A DNA stretch of 64,000 nucleotides from CAWBLP01 sp963789495 (GTDB lineage: Bacteria > Pseudomonadota > Alphaproteobacteria > Acetobacterales > Acetobacteraceae): positions 1-64,000 of the forward strand of contig CAWBLP010000033.1 in assembly GCA_963789495.1 (NCBI GenBank), given 5' to 3'. Positions 18,560 through 31,300 of this stretch are shown here, piece after piece. The notes under the pieces are model-generated. The model was not told where the DNA came from and ran no database searches. It was given only the letters and a program-made list of their open reading frames with translations. Each line of letters begins with the position of its first letter. The first letter of the stretch is position 1. Both the position numbers and the translations under genes were made by a program.

Positions 18560-20348
18560 ATGACCAACGCCTCCCCTGCCCAGACCATGGCGACCGCATT
18601 GCCGAACTGGGACCTGAGCGATCTCTACCCTGCCCCTGACAGCCCTGCGGTCAATGCCGACCTGGCCCGCGCGGAACAGCAGGCGAAGGCGTTTTCTGCG
18701 GCTTACGCCGGCAAGCTGGCCAAGCTGCCGGGTGCCACCCTCGCCGCCGCGATCGCGGACTACGAGAAGATCGAGGAAATACTGGGCCGCCTGATGTCCT
18801 ACGCCCAGTTGCTGTTCAGCGGTGATTCCACCGATCCGGCCCGCGGCCGGTTCTATCAGATGGTCAGTGAGCAGATCACCAACATCAGCTCGCATCTGCT
18901 GTTCTTTGCGCTGGAACTGAACCGGCTGGACGACGCGACGCTGGAACAGAAGCTGGCCGACCCGAAGCTGGCGCATTGGCGTCCGTGGCTGCGCGATCTG
19001 CGCGTGTTCCGTCCGCACCAGCTATCCGACGAGTTGGAAAAGCTGCTGCACGAGAAGGAGGTCACCGGCCACAGCGCCTGGATCCGCCTGTTCGACGAGA
19101 CCATCGCCGGCATGCAGGTCACGGTGAACGGCGAGGCGCTGACCGTCTCCGCCGCCCTGAACAAGCTGTCCGATCATGATCGCAGCGTGCGCGAGGCGGC
19201 CGGCAAGGCGATCGGTACCGCGTTCGGCGACCGGGTGCGGCTGTTCTCGCTGATCACCAACACATTGGCCAAGGACAAGGAGATCATCGACACCTGGCGG
19301 CACTATCCTCGGCCCGGCAGCTACCGCAACCGCGCAAACATGGTGGAAGACGAAGTGGTGGACGCGCTGGTCACAGCGGTCAATGCCGATGTGCCACGGC
19401 TGTCGCATCGTTACTACCAGATGAAGGCGAAATGGCTGGGCCTGCCCAAGCTGATGCACTGGGATCGCAACGCGCCGCTGCCCGACGATGACGATCGCAA
19501 GATCAGTTGGCCGGAGGCACGCGAACGGGTGCTGACAGCCTACGGCGCATTCAGTCCGGAGCTGGCGAGCGTCGGCAAGCGTTTCTTCGATCAGCCTTGG
19601 ATCGATGCGACGCTGGCACCGGGCAAGTCGGGCGGCGCCTTCGCGCATCCGACGGTGCCCAGCGTGCACCCGTATCTGCTGCTGAATTATCACGGCCGCA
19701 CCCGGGACGTGATGACTTTGGCGCACGAGCTGGGGCATGGCGTGCACCAGGTGCTGGCGGGGGCGCAGGGCTATCTGATGTCCGGCACGCCGCTGACGCT
19801 GGCAGAAACCGCGAGCGTGTTCGGCGAGATGCTGACCTTTCGGGCCTTGCTGGATTCGGCCGACAAGAAGCAGCGGCGAATCATGCTGGCCGCCAAGGTG
19901 GAGGACATGCTGAACACGGTGGTGCGCCAGACCGCGTTCTACCGGTTCGAAATCACTGCTGCATGACGAGCGCCGCAGCGGCGAATTGCTGCCCGAGCGG
20001 ATCGGCGAGATCTGGCTGCAGGTGCAGACCGAGAGCCTGGGGCCGGCGTTCGAGTTCACGCCGGAATACAACGTGTTCTGGGCGTATGTGCCGCATTTCA
20101 TCCACACGCCGTTCTACGTCTACGCTTACGCTTTCGGCGACTGCCTGGTGAACGCGCTGTACGCGGTGTTCCAGTCCGGCCATCCCGGCTTCCAGGCGAA
20201 GTATCTCGACATGCTGCGCGCCGGCGGCACCAAGCGACACAAGGAGCTGCTGGCGCCGTTCGGGCTGGACGCGTCCGATCCGGCCTTCTGGAAGAAGGGG
20301 CTCGACGTGATCGCCGGCTTCATCGATGAGCTGGAGACAGTGGGGTGA
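18560..20348 (+). CDS. pepF: M3 family oligoendopeptidase F (one frameshift)
   Basis: 595 codons after removing one base. The zinc site is LAHELGHGVHQ (HEXXH with His389), and the third ligand is the Glu in LAETASVFGEM downstream. The first frame ends at 19966 with FEITAA-stop. Dropping one base around 19955 gives FEITLHDERRSGELLPERIGEIWL, the normal PepF continuation, which then runs to 20348. The total of 1789 nt is one over a multiple of three. The enzyme digests short peptides in the cytoplasm. All catalytic residues lie before the lesion, but the conserved C-terminal helices would be lost if the lesion is real. Confidence 0.85.
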
Positions 20349-20447
20349 ATCGGCCGACCGAGCGTCCTCCCCTTCCCCCGCTCCTTGGTCCGCCTTGCGG
20401 CCCAAGCACGCAAGCGGAGGGGGAGTCTTCGCTGAACCCCACCGCCG

Positions 20448-21798
20448 ATGTCTGACCGCAGCAATCTGTTCGGGGAGTTGCGCCGCTTCGCACGCACCTC
20501 CGGTGCGGTCGGCGGTATCGCGGCGCGGGTCGCCGGGGAACGCGTGTTCGGCTTCAAGACCGACCGCGCGTCGCATGCCGAGGACCTGCGCACCATCCTG
20601 GGCGGGCTGAAGGGCCCGCTGATGAAGGTGGCGCAGTTCCTTTCCACCGTGCCCGACGCCTTGCCGGCGGAATACGCCGCCGAACTCGCGCAACTGCAGT
20701 CGAACGCCCCGGCCATGGGCTGGGCCTTCGTACGCCGTCGCATGGCGGCCGAACTCGGCCCCAACTGGGAATCGCGTTTCACCGATTTCACCCACGAAGC
20801 CGCCGCGGCCGCGTCGCTCGGCCAGGTGCATCGCGCGCATCTGCCGGACGGCACCGAGGTCGCGTGCAAGCTGCAATATCCCGACATGCCGAGCACGGTG
20901 GAAGCCGATCTGCGGCAGTTGCGGCTGGCGATGGCGATCTACCATCGCATGGACAATGCGATACAGCATGAGGAGATCTACAAGGAACTCGCGGAGCGGC
21001 TGCGCGAGGAACTGGATTACCAGCGCGAGGCATCGCAGATGCGGCTGTACGGGCTGATGCTGGCCGGCAGTCCGACGGTGCATGTGCCGGTGCCGTTTGC
21101 CGACTTCTCCACCAAGCGTCTGCTCACCATGACCTGGCTGGATGGCCGCCCGCTGATGCGGCGACTGGAGGAAGACCCGCCGCAGGACGAACGCAACCGC
21201 ATCGCGGAGGCATTGTTCCGCGCCTGGTACGTGCCGTTCTACCGGTTATGGCGTGATCCATGGCGATCCGCATCTGGGCAATTACCAGGTGCGCGCGGAC
21301 GGTTCGGTGAACCTGCTGGATTTCGGTGCGATCCGCGTGTTCCAGGCGAAATTCGTGCGCGGCGTGATCGACCTATTCGAGGCGGTGCGCGACAATGACG
21401 ACGCCAAGGCGCACCACGCCTACGAAACCTGGGGCTTTACCGATCTGTCGAAGGAGAAGATGGCGGCGCTGAACATGTGGGCGCGTTTCCTGTACGAACC
21501 GCTCGTGCGAGGACCGCGTGCGGCGGATCCAGGAAACCGACGATCCACAGTTCGGCCGCGAGGTTGCGGAACGCGTGCATGCCGGCCTGAAGCGCACCGG
21601 CGGGGTGAAGCCGCCGCGCGAGTTCGTGCTGATGGACCGGTCCGCCATCGGCCTTGGCGGCGTGTTCCTGCGCCTGAAGCGCAGAGCTGAACTGGAGCCG
21701 TATGTTCCACGAGCTGATCGCCGATTTCGATCCGGTGGTGTTGGCGGACCGTCAGGCATCGGGTACTGGCGCAGGCCGGGGTCCCACCCGCCGCCTGA
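20448..21798 (+). pseudogene. ABC1/UbiB (AarF) family kinase-like gene with four frameshifts
   Basis: A reconstructed 448-codon ABC1 kinase-like protein. These proteins act in ubiquinone biosynthesis and lipid homeostasis. The first frame (to ~21245) has the family-specific KxGQ-like motif LKGPLMKVAQFLS, the alanine-rich loop AAAAASLGQVH and the lysine in VACKLQYP. Four single-base insertions follow, near 21246, 21505, 21687 and 21764. Removing them joins RYGVIHGDPHLGNY (catalytic HGD), LLDFGA (metal-binding D), EDRVRRIQETDD, LNWSRMFHELIADFDP and the end ASVLAQAGVPPAA at the stop 21796-21798. Length minus four is a multiple of three. As given, no functional product can be made. Confidence 0.8.
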
Positions 21799-21968
21799 AC
21801 GACCCGGCGCGGCGGCGATCGGGTTGTCCGTGGCGGCTTCAACCGTCCTGCCAGATCCGGCACCCGGCGAGCAGGTCCGCGTCGTTCCCGGTGCGGCCTA
21901 GCCAGACGCCGGCCTGCAAGCTACATCTCCGGCAACGCCGCACGGCCACCAGCACCGGGAGAACGCCC

Positions 21969-23171
21969 ATGACCGAAGCCTATATCTGCGACTTCGCGCG
22001 CACTCCGATCGGCCGCTATGCCGGTGCGCTGAAGGACGTCCGTACTGACGACCTCGCCGCGCACCCGATCAAGGCGCTGATGGCGCGTCACCAGAATCTC
22101 GACTGGGAAGCGGTGGACGACTGCATCATGGGCTGCGCCAACCAGGCGGGTGAAGACAACCGAAACGTCGCCCGCATGGCGGTGCTGCTGTCGGGCCTGC
22201 CCGCCACCATCTCAGGCTCCACGATCAATCGCCTGTGTGCCTCCGGCCTCGACGCGGTCGGCACCGCCGCGCGCGCCATCAAGACCGGCGAGGCCGATTT
22301 GATGCTGGCCGGCGGCGTCGAATCGATGACCCGCGCGCCATTCGTCATGGGCAAGGCGACGGAAGCCTTCTCCCGCGCATCGGAGGTCTACGACACCACC
22401 ATCGGCTGGCGCTTCGTCAACGCGCAGATGAAGAAGATCTACGGCACCAATTCGATGCCGGAAACCGGGGAAAACGTCGCCGAGGCCTATCAGATTTCCC
22501 GCGCCGACCAGGACGCCTTTGCCTACCGCAGCCAGATGCGGACCAAGGCGGCGCAGGATGCCGGCTTCTTCGCGCGCGAGATAGCACCCGTCACCATCAA
22601 GGGCCGCAAGGGCGACACGGTGGTGGAGCACGACGAGCATCCGCGCGGTGACACGACATTGGAAATGCTGGCGAAGCTGCGCACGCCGTTCCGGGAGCCT
22701 GGAACCGTCACCGCCGGCAATGCGTCGGGCGTGAACGACGGCGCGGCGATGCTGATCCTGGCTTCCGAGGAAGCCGCGCGTCGTCACGGTCTGACGCCCC
22801 GCGCCCGCGTCGTCGCCATGGCGAGCGCCGGGGTGGAGCCGCGCGTGATGGGCATCGGCCCTGACCCCGCAGTGCGCAAGCTGCTAGCGCGCACCGGCCT
22901 CTCACTCGATGAAATCGACATCATCGAGCTGAACGAGGCCTTCGCCGCACAAGGCCTGGCGGTGCTGCGCCAGCTCGGGCTCGCCGACGACTCCGCCAAA
23001 GTGAACCCACATGGCGGCGCCATCGCGCTCGGCCATCCGCTCGGCATGTCCGGCGCGCGTCTTGCCCTGACCGCGGTCAATGCAATGGAGACCCTTGGCG
23101 GCAAGCGCGCCATCGCCACCATGTGCGTGGGCGTCGGCCAGGGCGTCGCGGCCCTGATCGAACGGGTCTGA
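21969..23171 (+). CDS. pcaF: Acetyl-CoA acyltransferase, beta-ketoadipyl-CoA thiolase-like
   Basis: 400 residues. The ATG at 21969 starts directly with TEAYICDFARTPIGRYAGAL, the usual PcaF-like N-terminus; the open frame upstream is carry-over from the kinase gene. Catalytic residues are Cys in INRLCASGLDAVG (~91), His in NPHGGAIALGHPLGMSGAR (~357) and Cys in ATMCVGVGQG (~387). The segment DTTIGWRFVN and the 400-residue length favour 3-oxoadipyl-CoA thiolase over PhaA. The reaction would split beta-ketoadipyl-CoA into succinyl-CoA and acetyl-CoA. No other pca genes are nearby, so specificity is open. Confidence 0.85.
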   Translation: MTEAYICDFARTPIGRYAGALKDVRTDDLAAHPIKALMARHQNLDWEAVDDCIMGCANQAGEDNRNVARMAVLLSGLPATISGSTINRLCASGLDAVGTAARAIKTGEADLMLAGGVESMTRAPFVMGKATEAFSRASEVYDTTIGWRFVNAQMKKIYGTNSMPETGENVAEAYQISRADQDAFAYRSQMRTKAAQDAGFFAREIAPVTIKGRKGDTVVEHDEHPRGDTTLEMLAKLRTPFREPGTVTAGNASGVNDGAAMLILASEEAARRHGLTPRARVVAMASAGVEPRVMGIGPDPAVRKLLARTGLSLDEIDIIELNEAFAAQGLAVLRQLGLADDSAKVNPHGGAIALGHPLGMSGARLALTAVNAMETLGGKRAIATMCVGVGQGVAALIERV

Positions 23172-23249
23172 AGGTCCAACCCAGGGCACCAGTCGAGCTG
23201 CGCACTGTCCGCGGGGCAGCACACGCCTGCCGTGGCGCGGCACGCTCCC

Positions 23250-23365
23250 CGCGTCTTGGCCGGGCTTGACCCGGCCATCTACCCGAGAAAGCGCATGCCG
23301 CACCTGCTGCGCGACCCGATCGTTCCGGTGTAGATGGCCGGGTCAGGCCCGGCCATGACGAAGGA
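23250..23365. repeat. Dispersed palindromic repeat, copy B (most complete)
   Basis: Two inverted half-sites bracket the copy: ggccgggcttgacccggcca at about 23260 and tggccgggtcaggcccggcc at about 23336. Between them are an atgcgc-type segment and the core tgctgcgcgacccgatcg. Copies A and C share the core. It lies in the convergent gap between the thiolase gene and gcvP. The structure resembles REP/BIME-type elements. Confidence 0.75.
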
Positions 23366-23404
23366 GGATCCGGCCACGACACAAACGGGCCGTACCCGCT
23401 TCGC

Positions 23405-26274
<2,870 letters not shown>

Positions 26275-26277
26275 CGT

Positions 26278-26664
26278 TCAAAGCGTCTCCAGGTACTCAG
26301 TGTAGGCTTCCTCGTCGAGCAGTGCTTCGAACGCGTCGGTGTCGTCGATTTCCAGGCGGAAGAACCAGCCTTCGCCCTCGGCGTCGGAATTCACCAGCGC
26401 CGGATCGTCGATCACCCCCTGGTTGATCTCCACCACCTTGCCGGTCAGCGGCGCATACACGTCGGAGGCGGCTTTCACGCTTTCGACCACGGCGCAGGCC
26501 TCACCGGCGACCACTTCGCGGTTGAGTTCGGGCAGTTCGACGAAGACGACGTCACCCAACTGTTCCTGGGCATGGTCGGTGATGCCGACGGTAACGATGT
26601 CACCATCGAGCATCAGCCATTCATGTTCCCGGGTGTAGCGCTTATCGGTGTTCTTGGCGGGCAT
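26278..26664 (-). CDS. gcvH: Glycine cleavage system H protein
   Basis: 128 residues, the lipoyl carrier that shuttles the aminomethyl intermediate between P, T and L proteins. The lipoylation lysine is Lys64 in VVESVKAASDVYAPL, a standard site. The ATG at 26664 follows gagg and lies 10 nt after the gcvT stop; a 12-codon upstream extension would overlap gcvT and is not needed. Acidic, compact and without a signal. Expressed with gcvT under the glycine riboswitch. Confidence 0.96.
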   Translation of the reverse strand: MPAKNTDKRYTREHEWLMLDGDIVTVGITDHAQEQLGDVVFVELPELNREVVAGEACAVVESVKAASDVYAPLTGKVVEINQGVIDDPALVNSDAEGEGWFFRLEIDDTDAFEALLDEEAYTEYLETL

Positions 26665-26674
26665 GGCGGTCCTC

Positions 26675-27853
26675 TCAGCTTGCGTAGCGGTGGGGGACAA
26701 AGGGCAGCGGTGCGACGGCGCCGGGGATCGGCTTGCCGCGCACCATCAGGTGCAGATGCGTGCCGTCATCGGCCAGGTCCTTGCGGACATAACCCATGGC
26801 GACCGGTGCATTCAGCGACGGGCCGAACCCGCCGGAGGTGATGGTCCCGGCCGCGGTGCCGTCATCCGCCACGATTTCGGTCTGCGCGCGGGCGGGGGCG
26901 CGACCATCCGGTCGGATGCCGACGCGCAGCCGGTGCACGCCGTTGTCGAGCTGGTCGCGGATCACCGCGGCGCCCGGAAAATCCCATTCCATGCGGCGGC
27001 GCTTGCCGATGGTCCAGGTCAGGCCGGCCTCGACCGGGGAGGTCAGTTCATCGATGTCGTTGCCGTACAGGCACAAACCGGCTTCCAGGCGCAGCGAATC
27101 ACGCGCACCCAGCCCGGCCGGCACCACCGCCTCATCGGTAATCAGCCGGTCGGCAAACGCCTCCGCCTGATCCGCCGGCAGGGAAATTTCAAACCCGTCT
27201 TCCCCGGTATAGCCGGAGCGCGACACCAGGCAGGCGATCCCTGCCAGCTTGATCGGCGTGACCGCCATGAAGCGCATCTGCGCCACCGCCGGGTTCAGCC
27301 GGGTCAGCACGCCAACCGCGTCCGGCCCCTGCAGCGCCAGCAGCGCGCGATCCTCGTGGACGGCCAGGTGCAGGCCGGACGGCAGGTGCGCGGCGAGATG
27401 GGAAAAATCGGTTTCCTTGCGGCTGGCGTTCACCACCAGGAACAGCCGGTCGCCGCCCAGATTGGCGACCATCAGGTCGTCCAGGATGCCGCCGACCTCG
27501 TTCATGAACAGGGTGTAGCGCTGCCGGTTCGGCTTCAGCCCCAGGATGTCGCCCGGCACCAGCCGCTCCAGTGCCGCGGCCGCGGTCGCGCCGGTCAGCG
27601 TGGCCTGGCCCATATGCGACACGTCGAACAGCGCTGCATGTTGGCGGCAATGCAGGTGTTCCGCCAGCACGCCGCCGCGGCAGCGGGACCCGAGCGGACC
27701 CGACAGGTCGTACTGCACCGGCATGGCATAACCCGCGAATTCCACCATGCGGGCGCCCTGGCGGCGATGCCAGGCGTCCAGCGGCGTGGTGTTTAACGGC
27801 TTGGGCGTGGGATCGTCCGGCAGTGCATTCTCAATCAAGGGTCCACTCCGCAT
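26675..27853 (-). CDS. gcvT: Aminomethyltransferase, glycine cleavage T protein
   Basis: 392 residues. It transfers the methylene group from GcvH to tetrahydrofolate and releases ammonia. Family features are FAGYAMPVQY near residue 40, LFDVSHMGQ near residue 75, the folate-site residues in SRSGYTGEDGFEI, and AGLGARDSLRLEAGLCLYGND. First gene of the leftward gcvTHP operon, with the riboswitch directly upstream. The N-terminal ~20 residues are low in similarity, but no better start is visible. Confidence 0.95.
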   Translation of the reverse strand: MRSGPLIENALPDDPTPKPLNTTPLDAWHRRQGARMVEFAGYAMPVQYDLSGPLGSRCRGGVLAEHLHCRQHAALFDVSHMGQATLTGATAAAALERLVPGDILGLKPNRQRYTLFMNEVGGILDDLMVANLGGDRLFLVVNASRKETDFSHLAAHLPSGLHLAVHEDRALLALQGPDAVGVLTRLNPAVAQMRFMAVTPIKLAGIACLVSRSGYTGEDGFEISLPADQAEAFADRLITDEAVVPAGLGARDSLRLEAGLCLYGNDIDELTSPVEAGLTWTIGKRRRMEWDFPGAAVIRDQLDNGVHRLRVGIRPDGRAPARAQTEIVADDGTAAGTITSGGFGPSLNAPVAMGYVRKDLADDGTHLHLMVRGKPIPGAVAPLPFVPHRYAS

Positions 27854-27894
27854 GCGAGGTCACGACGTCGGCTGACATGCCAACGCTGGTGACC

Positions 27895-28085
27895 CCCCTC
27901 TGTCGCGGAACCTGAGAGATTCAGGGCGATGCCCCTTACTCCGTCGGTGCAGCCCGCAAGCAAGGCACGGGCCGGCTTTCCAGAGATCCTTGATCCCGAC
28001 GCGGTCCTTTGGGCCTGAGCGTTTCCGGGGGCCGGTTGCGCCTTCGGCGGCGGTGTTGATGGTGCACCGCACTCTCCCGCGCCGG
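27895..28085 (-). promoter_or_regulatory. Tandem glycine riboswitch
   Basis: On the minus strand, two glycine aptamers lie in series 42 bp upstream of gcvT. Aptamer 1 (about 27995-28085) has gggagagtgcgg, then gccgaaggcgcaa, then aaacgctcaggcccaaagga. Aptamer 2 (about 27895-27985) has ctctggaaagcc, ccgacggagtaagg, and aatctctcaggttccgcgacagag. The conserved gcc-gaagg...gcaa and ctcaggc elements and the cooperative two-aptamer layout are typical of gcv operons, where glycine switches expression on. Confidence 0.93.
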
Positions 28086-28135
28086 GCGGCTGGGACCTGG
28101 GCAGGATGCCGGAAAGCCCCGCAGGATACAATGAA

Positions 28136-28225
28136 AGCTTCATGGTCTGGGAAGGCTTGATGGCCTGGGAAGGCTTGATGGCCTGGGAAGGCTTGATGGC
28201 CTGGGAAAGCTTCATGGCCTGGGAA
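28136..28225. repeat. 18-bp tandem repeat, five units
   Basis: Five head-to-tail 18-bp units occupy exactly 90 bp. The three central units are identical (ggcttgatggcctgggaa). The two outer units are an agcttcat variant, differing by about 2-3 bases. It sits between the riboswitch 5' end and the DUF2339 gene. It is open in frame on both strands (MAWEGL-type on +, AFPGHQ-type on -), as expected for an 18-bp period, but neither reading is supported as a gene. Confidence 0.9.
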
Positions 28226-28482
28226 CCCGTCCAGCCTCTGGGGAAGTCGCCGCAGCATCCGGGGCTGTTGCGGTGGCCGGTCCACCGCGGACGCTCGCGA
28301 TGGAAGGAGTGCCTGCTTGCCAGGGCATGGACCCGGGCAAGCGTCACACCGGGACGGCAGCCGCATCATCCGAGGCGAGGGCACACCGGCAGACCGGCAC
28401 AAGCGGGCGCGGCGCACGCGCATTGTCGGTGTCGAACACCAACAAGGTTGACGCAGACCGGGGCCACGCCGACCATGTCGTC

Positions 28483-31143
28483 ATGGATGAATTCGCCGCT
28501 GGGTTGCTTCTGCTGCTGGCCGTAGTGGGCGGATGGGTGCTCGGGGTCGTCGGCTTCTTTTCGGCCCGCCGCGCCCTGCACGAGACCAAGGCACTGCGGC
28601 ACCAGCTGGCGCAGCTGATGGCCACACGCGACACCCATGCGGTGCCAACTCCGGAAACCGCCCCAATGCCGTTGGCGGTAGCGGATCAGCCATCGCCGGA
28701 ACCCGTGCCCGCTGACTTGCCCCAGGCCGGGTCACCCCAGATCGAGCCGTTGGAGACCGAGTCGCCCTGGATTGAGCCACCCTCGGTCGAGCCGCCCGAA
28801 CCCGCGCCGCCACCCCCGATTCCCGCCCGCCCGGCCCGCCCGGACCTGGAAACCCTGCTCACCACGCGCTGGGGCGTCTGGCTTGGCTCCGCCGCCCTGC
28901 TGATGGCCGGCGTCTTCCTCATCCGCTACGCCGTGGACGAGGGCCTGCTCGGTCCCGGTCCCCGCTGCGTCCTTGCCGGCCTGCTCGGCCTGAGCCTGAT
29001 CGGCGGCGCCGATTTCCTGTGCCGTCGCCGCGCCGCGCACCAGGCCGCGCTTGAGGTGGCGGCTCCGGGGCTGGCCGCGGGCGGCGTCGCGGTGCTTTTC
29101 GCCGCCGCCTACGGAGCGGGCGCGCTATATGGGCTGGTGCCGCCGCTGTTCGGCTTCGTGCTGATGGCCGCCGTGTCCCTGACCGGCCTGGCCTTGTCGC
29201 TGCGCCATGGCCGGCTGGTGGCTGCGGTCGGCATCGTCGGTGCCTTCGCGACACCGGCGCTGGTGCAGACCGAGGCACCGTCCCTGCCCGGCCTGTTCGG
29301 CTATCTGCTGTTCGTCACCGCCGCCGCCCTGGCCGTGGTGCGCTACACCGCCTGGGTCTGGTTCGGCTGGGCCACCACCTTTGCCGGCGCGCTCTGGGTG
29401 CTGCTGGCCATCCTCGACGGCCCGGCCACCGATTCCTGGGCGCCAGCGCTGTTCGTGCCGGCAGCGACCGCGCTGAACCTGCTCCTGCTGCCAACCGCCG
29501 CGCTGAACCACGCGATCGGCCGCCGGCTTGCCTGGGTGCCCGCCGCCAGTCTGGGTGTGGTCGGGCTGCTGCTGGCCCTGGTGGTTGGCGACTGGCCGAC
29601 CCGGTTGGGCGTGCTGCTGCTGGGGCCGGTGATGGTGGCGAAAGCGGCGAGCGAACCCCGCCTGCGGCTGCTACCGGTCATCCCGATCGCCCTGTTCCTG
29701 GCCCTGCTGGCCGGCTGGTCGATCGTCATCACCGACTGGCCGGATGTCGCCGTGCCGGATGGTGCCTGGACGCCGGCGGTAGTGCAGACGCTGATGGCCA
29801 CGGCCGCGCTGGTCGCCGGCCTGTATGCCGCGGCGGGACTGTGGGGGGAACGGCGTGCGTTCCACCCGCTCGCCTGGTCCAGCCTCACCGCCGCGGTCCC
29901 CGTGCTCACCCTCGCCGTGTGCTACGCGCGGGTGGAGGCGTTCCGGCCGAAGCCTTCCTGGGCGGCGGTCGCCCTGCTGCTCGCCGCCGCGCTGGTCGGT
30001 GTTGCGGCGGCCGCGCTGCGGGAGGGCGGTTCTGCCGGCCGGCCCCGCGCGGGCACCCACGCCGCGGGCGCGGTCGCCGCCCTGGGCCTGGGCTTTGCCA
30101 TGCTGCTGACCGACCAGTGGCTGAGCGTGGCGATCGCGCTGCTGTTGCCGGCCCTGGCTTGGATCGAGTCCGCCGCCGACCTGCCGCCGCTGCGCCAGGT
30201 TGCACTGGCGGTCGCCGCCGTGGTGCTGACCCGGCTGCTGCTGAACTGGTACGTGCTGGATTACGCATTCGGCGGATTGCCGGTACTTAACAGTCTGCTG
30301 GCAGCTTATGGCGCACCGGCCGCATCATTCGCGCTGTCGGCCGCCTGGTTCCGCCGGCGCGGTGACGACCTGACGGTGGGCGTGCTGGAAGCCGGCAGCG
30401 TCGCCTTCGCCACCGTTCTGGTCGCGCTGGAGATCCACCAGTTCACTTCGGGCGGCGATCTCACGGTGCTGCCCGATACGTTCGGTGAGGCGGCCTTGCA
30501 TGTCGCATCGCTCGCGGTGGTGGCCAGCGTCACGATGCGTGTCGCCACCCGGCTGCAGCGTCCGGTGCTGCACTATGGCTGGCGCATCCAGGGGGTGCTC
30601 GCGCTGACCGGGGCCATCGTCCTGCTGTTCACCGGGCCCCTGGTCATTCCGGCGACGGTCGGGACATCGCCGGTGCTGGATTCGCTGCTGCCCGCCTACC
30701 TGCTGCCGGCCGCGCTGGCCGTCATCGCCATGCGGCATCCGGCGACCGCGACACCGACCGGGCTGCGTCCCGTGTTGGGCGGCTACGCGGTGCTCGCCGG
30801 CCTGGTCTGGATCACTAGCGAGATCCGGCATCTGTTTCATACCGACATGATGTCCGCCGCCCCGGTAGACGATGCCGAACTATGGGCTTGGTCCGGCGCG
30901 TGGCTGGCCTATGGCGCATGCCTGATGGCAATCGGTATCGGCCTTGGCGCACGCAACCTGCGACTGGCCGCGCTGGGCATCATTGGATTGACCGCCGCCA
31001 AGGTGTTCCTGGTCGACATGTCGGACCTCGTCGGCTTGTGGCGTGTGTTGTCCTTCCTGGGACTCGGTTTGACTTTGATCGGACTTGGCGCCGGATACCG
31101 GCAATTTGCCGGTGGCCAAAGAATTTCAGATGAAACGACCTGA
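28483..31143 (+). CDS. DUF2339 family polytopic membrane protein
   Basis: 886 residues. The ATG at 28483 begins MDEFAAGLLLLLAVVGG, an N-terminal membrane helix. A basic helix (FFSARRALHETKALRHQLAQLM) and a Pro/Glu-rich linker (residues ~50-115) follow, then the conserved entry LETLLTTRWGVWLGSAALLMAGVFLIRYAVDEGLLGPG. From there to the end there are well over 20 hydrophobic segments, finishing in the typical LVDMSDLVGLWRVLSFLGLGL. No catalytic motif is known to me; the role in the inner membrane is unknown. The frame extends upstream to 28273 across low-quality sequence, which I exclude. The gene stands alone. Confidence 0.85.
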   Translation: MDEFAAGLLLLLAVVGGWVLGVVGFFSARRALHETKALRHQLAQLMATRDTHAVPTPETAPMPLAVADQPSPEPVPADLPQAGSPQIEPLETESPWIEPPSVEPPEPAPPPPIPARPARPDLETLLTTRWGVWLGSAALLMAGVFLIRYAVDEGLLGPGPRCVLAGLLGLSLIGGADFLCRRRAAHQAALEVAAPGLAAGGVAVLFAAAYGAGALYGLVPPLFGFVLMAAVSLTGLALSLRHGRLVAAVGIVGAFATPALVQTEAPSLPGLFGYLLFVTAAALAVVRYTAWVWFGWATTFAGALWVLLAILDGPATDSWAPALFVPAATALNLLLLPTAALNHAIGRRLAWVPAASLGVVGLLLALVVGDWPTRLGVLLLGPVMVAKAASEPRLRLLPVIPIALFLALLAGWSIVITDWPDVAVPDGAWTPAVVQTLMATAALVAGLYAAAGLWGERRAFHPLAWSSLTAAVPVLTLAVCYARVEAFRPKPSWAAVALLLAAALVGVAAAALREGGSAGRPRAGTHAAGAVAALGLGFAMLLTDQWLSVAIALLLPALAWIESAADLPPLRQVALAVAAVVLTRLLLNWYVLDYAFGGLPVLNSLLAAYGAPAASFALSAAWFRRRGDDLTVGVLEAGSVAFATVLVALEIHQFTSGGDLTVLPDTFGEAALHVASLAVVASVTMRVATRLQRPVLHYGWRIQGVLALTGAIVLLFTGPLVIPATVGTSPVLDSLLPAYLLPAALAVIAMRHPATATPTGLRPVLGGYAVLAGLVWITSEIRHLFHTDMMSAAPVDDAELWAWSGAWLAYGACLMAIGIGLGARNLRLAALGIIGLTAAKVFLVDMSDLVGLWRVLSFLGLGLTLIGLGAGYRQFAGGQRISDETT

Positions 31144-31300
31144 ATCAGCGGACTCGCACTTGTTTGAAGCTGCATTGCGCCGGAACCTTATAGTACTGCC
31201 ATTGACGCAGTTTGGCCGCTGTGAGTTTAGCGCGAAGTCGACGCGCTACTGACGCGTAGACTTTTCATACCAGTTGTTTACGTTCGGGAAGGAGCTGTTC

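Noticed and set aside
28136..28225. Possible CRISPR array
   Set aside because: Units are 18 bp, directly adjacent with no spacers, and no cas genes are nearby.
28106..28525. ORF translating the 18-bp repeat (MAWEGL units)
   Set aside because: Any 18-bp array is open in several frames. There is no ribosome binding site, and the flanks lack coding character.
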